DNA of 5,912 bases, from contig JAQTOL010000219.1 of assembly GCA_028748945.1 (NCBI GenBank), positions 1 to 5,912 of the forward strand, in the 5' to 3' direction. Positions 1 through 5,912 of the stretch are shown here, one piece after another (position 1 is the stretch's first letter; every line of letters begins with the position of its first letter). The notes beneath the pieces were generated by a model that ran no database searches, was not told where the DNA came from, and saw only the letters and a program-made list of their open reading frames with translations. A program made the translations under genes and the position numbers. This stretch comes from Paludibacter sp. Its GTDB lineage: Bacteria > Bacteroidota > Bacteroidia > Bacteroidales > Paludibacteraceae.

Positions 1-1
1 A

Positions 2-2140
2 ACTCCCGTTACAATTCTTTTCAGCAATGCATCAAAAAATCCTCTTTCAGGTAAAAATGTAGAAATAAGTCAAAACTGGAGTAAGGATCAGAATAAAAAA
101 ATTACACTGACAACCAATAAAGATGGAAAAATCAGTTGGATATTGACTATCGACTCAACTGATAATTCAACGAAAATAGTTGAAGCATCGATTAACGAAA
201 CCGGATTAAAATATAAAAATAAGTATTTTCTTCCCGATTTCAGATCCGATTTTGATATACAATTCTTCCCCGAAAGTGGTACCTTGTTAAATAACTATCT
301 TCAGACTGTTGCATTTAAAGCCATCGGCGCAAATGGTTTGTCTGTTGAAGTTTCAGGGAAAGTGTTTTCAGATAAAAATGAAGAGGTGGTTGATTTTTCA
401 AGTTCAAATAAAGGAATGGGGAAATTTATCATTCAGACCGATTCGGGTGTAAACTATTACGCTCTTGTAAAATCTGCGAATGGTATTGAAAAGCGGTTTA
501 ATTTTCCTGTAGCAAAGCAGAAAGGAATTGCAATACATCTGGTTTACAACAGAGGAAAAATATTGTACGAAGTTAATAACAGCACTTCTCTGCCGGACAC
601 TTCGTTATTTCTCCTTATTCACTCAAGGGGCAGGGTACTCCTTACACTTCCACTTTATGACATATCCGGACAAGTTTCCGAGACTTTACTTCCACCGGGT
701 ATAGTTTCTTTTTCTGTCATCGATTCCATTGGAAACACTTACTGCGAAAGACTTTGCTTTGTACATAACCTTATTCCGCCTACAATTACAATGGAATCTG
801 ACAAACCGGTTTATAACAAACGCGAACCTGTCAATTTGAAGTTTAATATACAGTCTGCTTTAGCTAAATCATGCGAAGGTAACTTCTCAATCAGTGTAAC
901 CGATAGTCATATTGTAAAACCGGATAGTTTAACCGATAATATAATCAGCTATTTGTTACTCAGTTCAGATATTAAGGGGTATATCGAAGACCCTGCTTCG
1001 TATTTTACAGACAATCAGAACATAACCCGTGAGAATATGGATAATCTGATGTTAACCCAGGGTTGGAGACGATTCAGCACGGCTGATGTTGTCAAAGGTA
1101 TTTATAATGAACCGGGTTATTATATGGAAGCAGGTCAGGCACTTTCAGGGAAGGTGTTGAACTTGTTCAATAAACCTTCCAAAAATTGTGGAATAATTAT
1201 GTTTTCTCCATACAAATCGTTGATTAAACTGGCACAAACGGATAGTCTCGGGCATTATTTGATAGATGGAATTGAATTCCCTGACAGTACTTCATTTGTA
1301 TTAAAAGCAAAGAAAAGTAAGACTTTCGGTGATGTTGAAATTATCCCCGATCAGGATATTTTCCCATCATCAGCTGTATATATTCCCGTTCAACAAACGA
1401 AAGACTCGGTTAATTTAAAGGATTATTTACTCCAGAGTAAAGAAAAATATTACAACGACGGGGGTATGCGCGTTGTGAATTTGGGTGAAGTGGTTGTCAG
1501 TGCAGACGCGGTCAAAAAAAAGGAAGAAACTCATTATTACTCAGGTATGGAAGACAATAAGTTTACTTCAGAACAACTTGAAAAGTATCCGGGATATACC
1601 GTTTTTGAGATGCTGAGTATGGTGGCAGGTGTTCAGGTAAACGGTCAGGATGTTACAATCCGGGGTGCAAAAGGCAGTCCTTTATTTCTGATAGATGAAA
1701 TTGAATCAAATAATATTGAGGATGTCGCTTACCTTACCACCGAGGATATTGAAGACATTTCGGTTTTCAAGGGAGCCGGTGCAACAATGTTTGGTTCACG
1801 TGGTGGTAACGGAGTGGTTGCAATCTCTCTAAAAAAGGGATATATACGGAAGGCCCAGACTCCGATTAGTTTAATATCGGTAACTCCGCTCGGCTACCAA
1901 AAGCCAAGTGAATTCTATGTACCAAAGTATAATATCGATAGTGTCCGGTTAAATTCACAACCGGATCTGAGAACAACTATTTATTGGAATCCAAAACTGG
2001 TTGCCGATAGTACGGGAACAGTTCATGTTAAATTCTACACAGCTGACAAACCGGACAATTATTCGGTGACTTTGGAAGGAATTACCAATAAGGGTGAGAT
2101 TTGCCGGTTTCAGGGGATGCTAAGACGTGAAGGATACTGA
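2..2140 (+). CDS. Macroglobulin-like / TonB plug domain protein, copy 1 (5' end outside window)
   Basis: The frame is open from the left edge and ends at TGA 2138-2140, giving 712 visible residues. Alignment with the downstream paralogue suggests that about 183 N-terminal residues (signal peptide and MG2 domain) lie outside the window. The TTG at 143 is internal, because homology continues upstream of it. Visible order, numbered from the codon at position 2: macroglobulin-like beta domain (1-82); a block starting FDIQFFPESG (84-93); an MG-like repeat with SDKPVY near 266; the family block SYLLLSSDIKGYIEDP near 317; MLTQGWRRF (350-358); a carboxypeptidase-regulatory-like domain (about 373-445); TonB-box-like LGEVVVSADA (494-503); a plug domain (about 518-613) ending in GSRGGNGVVAISLKKG; and a C-terminal segment with DLRTTIYWNPKL (655-666) that resembles the start of the A2M domain. 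No beta-barrel and no thioester motif follow. The protein is probably exported, with a cell-envelope role. The family assignment is firm; the biochemical function is unknown. Confidence 0.9.
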   Translation, partial: TPVTILFSNASKNPLSGKNVEISQNWSKDQNKKITLTTNKDGKISWILTIDSTDNSTKIVEASINETGLKYKNKYFLPDFRSDFDIQFFPESGTLLNNYLQTVAFKAIGANGLSVEVSGKVFSDKNEEVVDFSSSNKGMGKFIIQTDSGVNYYALVKSANGIEKRFNFPVAKQKGIAIHLVYNRGKILYEVNNSTSLPDTSLFLLIHSRGRVLLTLPLYDISGQVSETLLPPGIVSFSVIDSIGNTYCERLCFVHNLIPPTITMESDKPVYNKREPVNLKFNIQSALAKSCEGNFSISVTDSHIVKPDSLTDNIISYLLLSSDIKGYIEDPASYFTDNQNITRENMDNLMLTQGWRRFSTADVVKGIYNEPGYYMEAGQALSGKVLNLFNKPSKNCGIIMFSPYKSLIKLAQTDSLGHYLIDGIEFPDSTSFVLKAKKSKTFGDVEIIPDQDIFPSSAVYIPVQQTKDSVNLKDYLLQSKEKYYNDGGMRVVNLGEVVVSADAVKKKEETHYYSGMEDNKFTSEQLEKYPGYTVFEMLSMVAGVQVNGQDVTIRGAKGSPLFLIDEIESNNIEDVAYLTTEDIEDISVFKGAGATMFGSRGGNGVVAISLKKGYIRKAQTPISLISVTPLGYQKPSEFYVPKYNIDSVRLNSQPDLRTTIYWNPKLVADSTGTVHVKFYTADKPDNYSVTLEGITNKGEICRFQGMLRREGY

Positions 2141-2157
2141 TCCCTTTTATAGCTTGA

Positions 2158-2176
2158 AAAAGTTGGCTCAATTTTT
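2158..2176 (+). terminator. Weak terminator-like hairpin after copy 1
   Basis: AAAAGTTG (2158-2165) pairs with CAATTTTT (2169-2176) around a GCT loop, giving 8 pairs of which one is G-U, and it ends in a T run. It starts 18 bases after the stop of copy 1. The stem is almost all A-U, so it would be a weak terminator at best. It overlaps the candidate -33 element of the next feature, so the two readings compete. Confidence 0.2.
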
Positions 2177-2204
2177 GATATCCTAAATTAACAAAATAGT
2201 TTCC
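2174..2204 (+). promoter_or_regulatory. Candidate Bacteroidota-type promoter upstream of copy 2
   Basis: TTTG (2174-2177) is followed after 19 bases by TAGTTTCC (2197-2204). This is the spacing known for Bacteroides sigma-ABfr promoters (TTTG, then TAnnTTTG), but the -7 element matches only partly. It would leave a leader of about 125 bases before the ATG at 2338. A second, better -7-like match, TAAATTTC (2301-2308), lies closer to the gene but has no TTTG at the right distance. If neither is used, copy 2 is transcribed with copy 1 across the 197-bp gap. The proposal rests on motif and spacing alone. Confidence 0.2.
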
Positions 2205-2212
2205 CGATATAT

Positions 2213-2233
2213 CTACAACCTGAAGGCTACTGA
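2213..2233 (+). repeat. Short in-frame echo of the copy 1 3' end in the intergenic gap
   Basis: This segment matches the last 21 bases of copy 1 (2120-2140) at 17 of 21 positions. Both end with the codons for Glu-Gly-Tyr-stop (GAAGGCTACTGA here, GAAGGATACTGA in copy 1). GTTTC also precedes both, 8 bases before the match in copy 1 and 9 bases before it here. It may be a decayed scrap of a third copy's 3' end left by unequal recombination. The match is short enough that coincidence remains possible. Confidence 0.3.
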
Positions 2234-2337
2234 ACTTAACTAACAGGGTGTATCATAAAGAGGATCATTTATTCTATATCAATTTTTCTACCAATACCTG
2301 TAAATTTCATTTCCTGATATGTAAATTGAATCTGTGT

Positions 2338-5025
2338 ATGAAAAAATCAGATACTGAAATAGCTAAAAAATTAATTATCAAACAAGCAGACCGATTAACG
2401 CTGCTTGTTTTATTTGCTTCAATATCATTTTATTCATTTTCGGTGAATAATCAGGGACAGGTCTTCAGTCGAAAAATTGAAACACTATTCGGCAAATACT
2501 TGGTCAATATACCTCAGGAAAAGGTTTACCTGCAAACCGACAAACCATATTATAGTGCAGGGGAAGCAATCTGGTTTAAAGCTTATGTTGTAAATGCCGC
2601 CTCCCATCTTCCGAATACTTTAAGCCGGTTTATTTACGTAGAACTAATAGACAAGTCAAATGCCGTCATCACCCGGGTTAAAATTAAAAAGGATTCGTTA
2701 GGATTTGCCGGGTTTATAGAACTAAAACCCGAACTTTCTTCCGGCAATTATGCTTTGCGTGCCTATACCTATTGGATGCAAAATATAGGAACGGATTTCT
2801 TTTTTAAAAAGAATATTTACATAGGAAATGCTATCGATAATTTTGTTTCAAGCCGGATAATATATGGTAAAACCATTAATGATCAAACGCCGGTTTCGAT
2901 TATTTTCAGCGATGCTTCAAAGAAAGCGGTTACAGGAAAGACTGTTGAACTTATTCAAAACTGGAATACTGACAGAAATAAAAAAACAACTCTCACTACC
3001 GATAAAGAGGGGAAAATAAGCTGGCTTTTGACTGATGAGACTGTTAAAGAAGGCACATCAAAGTTCATTGAAGTATCCATTAACGATCCGGGCTATCAAT
3101 ATAAAAACAGATTCTTTATTCCCGTATTGAATAACGATTTTGATGTTCAGTTTTTTCCAGAAAGTGGCAATCTCTTAACCAACTTTCCTCAAATAATTGC
3201 ATTTAAGGCCATTGGACCCGATGGTTTATCCGTCGAAGTGACGGGAAAGATTTTTTCCGATCAGAATACTGAAGTAACTCAATTCAGCACCAGCCACAAA
3301 GGAATGGGAAAGTTTACACTTCAACCCAATTCGGGAGAAAAATATTATGCCCTTGTAAAGGCTAAAAACGGAATGGAAAAACGGTTTGAGCTTCCGGCTT
3401 CTCAGACACAGGGTGTATCTTTGCATTTAAGCCACAATAAAAGCAGGTTTTATTACGAAATAAGAAACAATACAGCCATACAAAATAGTGCTTTGTTTTT
3501 ATTAATTCATTCTCGTGGCAGAGTATTGGTCATTCAGGCATTAGACCAACATGTGAGAGGCTTTATTTCCGAATCATTACTTCCTGAAGGGATCGTATCT
3601 TTTGCTATTATTGATTCAGTTGGAAATACATACTGCGAAAGGCTTAGCTTTGTTAATCAACAGAATACCCCAATAATTAATATGGAGACTGATAAACCGG
3701 TTTACGGGAAACGAAAACCGGTCAATCTGAGTCTGAAGATACAGTCAGCTTTAGGAAAATCCCTTACCGGAAATTTTTCAATCAGTATCACCGATAACAG
3801 CACTGTAAAACAAGACAGTCTTTCTGACAATATATTGAGTTATCTTTTGTTATGTTCGGATATCAGAGGATATATTGAGGACCCGGCAGCCTATTTTAAA
3901 AACAATACAGATTCCACCCGCGAAAAACAGGATATTCTCATGCTGACTCAGGGTTGGAGTCGATTCAATACAGCGGACATAATAAAAGGAAAACAGGAAC
4001 CACTGCCCTATTATATGGAAGCGGGACAAACGATTACGGGTAAGGTATTGAATATTTTTAATAAACCATCCAAAAATTGCGGAATCATCCTGTTTTCACC
4101 CTATAGATCAACAATTAAACTGACCCAAACGGATTCTACTGGTTGTTTTTTAATTGATGGTATTGATTTTCCGGATAGTACCTCTTTTATATTGAAGGCA
4201 AAGAAGAAGAATACTTTTGGTGATGTTGAAATTATCTCTGATCCAGATGTGTTTCCAAAAACAGATGTTTATATTCCGGTTCAACATCCGGTTGACACAT
4301 TAGCATTTAATGACTATTCCCTTCAGAGCAAGGAAAAGTATTATACCGAAGGAGGTCTGCGAATGGTCAATCTGGGTGAAGTAACAGTCGATGCCGATGC
4401 AATTAAAAAGAATAAAGAAAATCATTATTATTCAGGGTTGGAAGGCACAAGATATACAGCCGAACAACTTGAAAATTATCCCGGATACAGTATATTTAAT
4501 ATTTTGTCGATGATGCCGGGTGTAAGGGTATCTGGTGAAAGTGTTTATTTTAGGAACAGTGATAAACCTCCTCTGTTTCTGATAGACGACATCGAATCTA
4601 CGAATGATGAAATTGCTTACCTGAATGCGAATGATGTGGAAGAAATCTCAGTTTTCAACGGTGCAAATGCTACCATCTTCGGATCCCGGGGTTCAAATGG
4701 AGTTGTAGCTATTGCCCTGAAAAAAGGCTATATCCGGAATGATGAGACACCACCAAGCTTAATCAACATTTCACCGTTGGGCTATCAAAAATCACGTGAA
4801 TTCTATGTCCCAAAATATAATATCGATGATGTTCGGTTAAACACTCCGTTTGACCTCCGGACAACTATTTACTGGAATCCAAAACTGGAATTAGACAGTA
4901 CCGGAACAGCACATGTCCGGTTCTTCTCGGCCGATAAACCAAACAACTATACAGTGGTTTTGGAAGGTATTACCAATAAAGGAGAAATCTGCCGGTATGT
5001 CGGGATTCTTAGAAGAGAAGACTGA
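2338..5025 (+). CDS. Macroglobulin-like / TonB plug domain protein, copy 2 (complete)
   Basis: This is a secreted 895-residue paralogue of the preceding gene. I chose ATG 2338 because it puts a signal peptide at the N-terminus: a Lys-rich n-region, hydrophobic core LTLLVLFASISFYSFS (20-35) and likely cleavage soon after. There is no lipobox cysteine. An in-frame GTG at 2248 would bury this signal. Order: MG2 domain (about 58-163, with YLQTDKPYYSAGEAIWFKAY); MG-like domain (184-265); FDVQFFPESG (268-277); second DKP-Y repeat (METDKPVY, 449-456); MLTQGWSRF (535-543); carboxypeptidase-regulatory-like domain (about 558-630); TonB-box-like LGEVTVDADA (679-688); plug (about 700-797); and an A2M-like C-terminus with DLRTTIYWNPKL (839-850). 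There is no receptor barrel and no thioester. Compared with copy 1, the TonB-box-like and plug segments are less canonical. The gene ends in tandem stops, TGA TAA. Like copy 1, it probably acts in the cell envelope; the partner is unknown. Confidence 0.93.
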   Translation: MKKSDTEIAKKLIIKQADRLTLLVLFASISFYSFSVNNQGQVFSRKIETLFGKYLVNIPQEKVYLQTDKPYYSAGEAIWFKAYVVNAASHLPNTLSRFIYVELIDKSNAVITRVKIKKDSLGFAGFIELKPELSSGNYALRAYTYWMQNIGTDFFFKKNIYIGNAIDNFVSSRIIYGKTINDQTPVSIIFSDASKKAVTGKTVELIQNWNTDRNKKTTLTTDKEGKISWLLTDETVKEGTSKFIEVSINDPGYQYKNRFFIPVLNNDFDVQFFPESGNLLTNFPQIIAFKAIGPDGLSVEVTGKIFSDQNTEVTQFSTSHKGMGKFTLQPNSGEKYYALVKAKNGMEKRFELPASQTQGVSLHLSHNKSRFYYEIRNNTAIQNSALFLLIHSRGRVLVIQALDQHVRGFISESLLPEGIVSFAIIDSVGNTYCERLSFVNQQNTPIINMETDKPVYGKRKPVNLSLKIQSALGKSLTGNFSISITDNSTVKQDSLSDNILSYLLLCSDIRGYIEDPAAYFKNNTDSTREKQDILMLTQGWSRFNTADIIKGKQEPLPYYMEAGQTITGKVLNIFNKPSKNCGIILFSPYRSTIKLTQTDSTGCFLIDGIDFPDSTSFILKAKKKNTFGDVEIISDPDVFPKTDVYIPVQHPVDTLAFNDYSLQSKEKYYTEGGLRMVNLGEVTVDADAIKKNKENHYYSGLEGTRYTAEQLENYPGYSIFNILSMMPGVRVSGESVYFRNSDKPPLFLIDDIESTNDEIAYLNANDVEEISVFNGANATIFGSRGSNGVVAIALKKGYIRNDETPPSLINISPLGYQKSREFYVPKYNIDDVRLNTPFDLRTTIYWNPKLELDSTGTAHVRFFSADKPNNYTVVLEGITNKGEICRYVGILRRED

Positions 5026-5045
5026 TAAAATATCGAAAAAACCAG

Positions 5046-5082
5046 AAAAGGAGGAAAATCGCATGATTTTCCTCCTTTTTTT
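5046..5082. terminator. Strong intrinsic terminator, probably bidirectional
   Basis: A perfect 15-bp inverted repeat (5046-5060 with 5065-5079) surrounds a GCAT loop. Its GGAGG/CCTCC core is flanked by A and T runs. On the plus strand the hairpin runs into seven T (5076-5082), 20 bases after the stop of copy 2. On the minus strand the A run at 5046-5049 gives a T run after the same stem, so it can also end the convergent gene, whose stop is at 5099. This is the main feature of the 73-bp gap between the convergent genes. Confidence 0.9.
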
Positions 5083-5098
5083 CAATTACTATCAGGGC

Positions 5099-5912
5099 TT
5101 AATTCTTCGTGAACTTCAACACGATACTTTGTTTTGCATTTTGAAGTTTAAGTATATAAAATCCTTCGCTTAAAGATTCTACCGGAAGCAGAAATTGCTT
5201 TTCCTGATAATTATTAAGTGTTGTACTGAGAATTGTTTTCCCGGATAAATCGAGTACCGAAATAACTGATGAGCTATAATCCGGAGTGAGACTTACAATC
5301 AGATTATCTTTAACAGGTACAGGAAATATTGAAACATCATTCTTTTGAGTTTCATTAATTTTAGTAGGAACGTTATTGATACTAATATATCCCGAATTTA
5401 CTTTCACATTAGGTGATCCTTCATTTAACAAAAGATCGGTACAATTGAGATAGAAAGCATCTCCGACCAAGATAGTACTGTTGAAATAGATTTTAATATT
5501 TAAAATCTTACCTCCGTTTGTAATCGCAGTTGTACCGGATAATGCAAAATTAGTCTGGTTCTTACCGTTCTTATTTGCCAATTGCCAGTTCTGAGTCAGG
5601 GTACCTAATGTATTAACCTGAATGCTATCAATCTTTGAGAAAGATGAAGTTACCTTACCCGACAACGCGAAGATACCTTTTCCTGAAGGTAGTGTTCCCA
5701 AATTGAGAGGAATTGTGATCGTTTGTTGACTAACGGCAGTATTTGAATCCCGTACACTAACCCAGGTGTCAAAAATACTGAGCGTACACGATCCTTTTGC
5801 ACCATTCACATCTTTGACCAGCAAATGGGTATTTCCTCCCGAAACAGCTGTCAGATAGCCATCGTTTGTAGTATTGGCCAAAGTGGCATTCTCCACTTCC
5901 CAGGTATAAGGT
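5099..5912 (-). CDS. Secreted Ig-like / cohesin-like protein with T9SS type A sorting domain (5' end outside window)
   Basis: The frame stays open to the right edge and stops at TAA (complement of 5099-5101). About 270 C-terminal residues are visible. A GTG at 5896 is not the start, because the codons upstream of it (Pro-Tyr-Thr-Trp-Glu) continue the same domain. Visible residues 1-48 look like the end of a bacterial Ig-like group 2 domain (WEV...NDGYLTAVSGGNTHLLVKD). Residues about 49-185 resemble a cohesin fold: ITIPLNLGTLPSG, then NWQLANKNG, ALSGTTAITNGGKILNIKIYF, and LNEGSPNVKVNSGYISI. Residues 191-270 form a T9SS type A sorting tail (FPVPVKDNLIVSL, VLDLSGKTIL, LSEGFYILKL, final KFTKN). 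The tail directs export across the outer membrane and is normally removed, leaving the protein on the surface or released. Any catalytic or other binding domain lies upstream, out of view, so the overall function is unknown. It is convergent with copy 2. Confidence 0.9.
   Translation of the reverse strand, partial: PYTWEVENATLANTTNDGYLTAVSGGNTHLLVKDVNGAKGSCTLSIFDTWVSVRDSNTAVSQQTITIPLNLGTLPSGKGIFALSGKVTSSFSKIDSIQVNTLGTLTQNWQLANKNGKNQTNFALSGTTAITNGGKILNIKIYFNSTILVGDAFYLNCTDLLLNEGSPNVKVNSGYISINNVPTKINETQKNDVSIFPVPVKDNLIVSLTPDYSSSVISVLDLSGKTILSTTLNNYQEKQFLLPVESLSEGFYILKLQNAKQSIVLKFTKN

Noticed and set aside
143..145. TTG as the start of copy 1
   Set aside because: The frame stays open to the window edge. 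The 47 codons before it match residues 184-230 of copy 2, so the gene begins outside the window.
3226..3426. Minus-strand open frame of 66 codons
   Set aside because: It lies wholly inside the macroglobulin-like part of copy 2, which is strongly supported by paralogy. It has no recognisable domain.
2..5025. A full TonB-dependent receptor (SusC-like) annotation for the two large genes
   Set aside because: Plug-type sequence is present, but there is no room for a beta-barrel after it and the rest is macroglobulin-type.
4891..5085. Minus-strand open frame of 64 codons
   Set aside because: It overlaps the 3' end of copy 2 and the terminator hairpin, so it is antisense to well-supported features.
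4913..5173. Plus-strand open frame of 86 codons
   Set aside because: It is out of frame with copy 2, runs through the terminator and into the antisense of the T9SS cargo gene. The Lys/Glu-rich and Phe-rich parts are just the translated hairpin.
5894..5896. GTG as the start of the minus-strand gene
   Set aside because: Upstream codons to the edge continue an Ig-like strand (Trp-Glu-Val), and no signal peptide follows, as a T9SS cargo would need.

Overview
The window looks like a chromosomal piece of an AT-rich Bacteroidota genome, most likely Bacteroidales or a close relative. Three things point there: a type 9 secretion system (T9SS) sorting tail on the right-hand gene; two proteins with the Bacteroidota-typical mix of macroglobulin (MG2-type) domains, a carboxypeptidase-regulatory-like domain and a TonB-receptor plug; and no Shine-Dalgarno sequence before the one visible start. 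Genus cannot be decided from this sequence.

Layout. Positions 2-2140 (+) hold the 3' part of a large gene whose first ~183 codons lie left of the window. Positions 2338-5025 (+) hold a complete paralogue in the same orientation, a secreted protein of 895 residues. The two copies align along the whole visible length of the first (712 residues each) at roughly 60% identity by eye, so this is an old tandem duplication. The 197-bp gap between them has no gene. It holds weak candidate expression signals and a short in-frame echo of the first gene's 3' end. A strong hairpin terminator at 5046-5082 separates the second copy from a convergent gene on the minus strand (5099 to the right edge). That gene is open at its 5' end and encodes the C-terminal 270 residues of a secreted protein: an Ig-like (BIG2-like) end, a cohesin-like domain and a T9SS type A sorting domain.

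How they may work together. All three products appear to be exported. The paralogues have a TonB-box-like segment and a plug but no TonB-receptor beta-barrel. They also have macroglobulin-type domains but no thioester motif. They are therefore neither transporters nor classical alpha-2-macroglobulins, and a role in cell-envelope protein-protein interaction is only an inference. The convergent gene is a separate transcription unit with no visible functional link. The tandem barrel-less plug/macroglobulin pair is the most unusual content. RNA genes, insertion sequences and CRISPR arrays were looked for and not seen.
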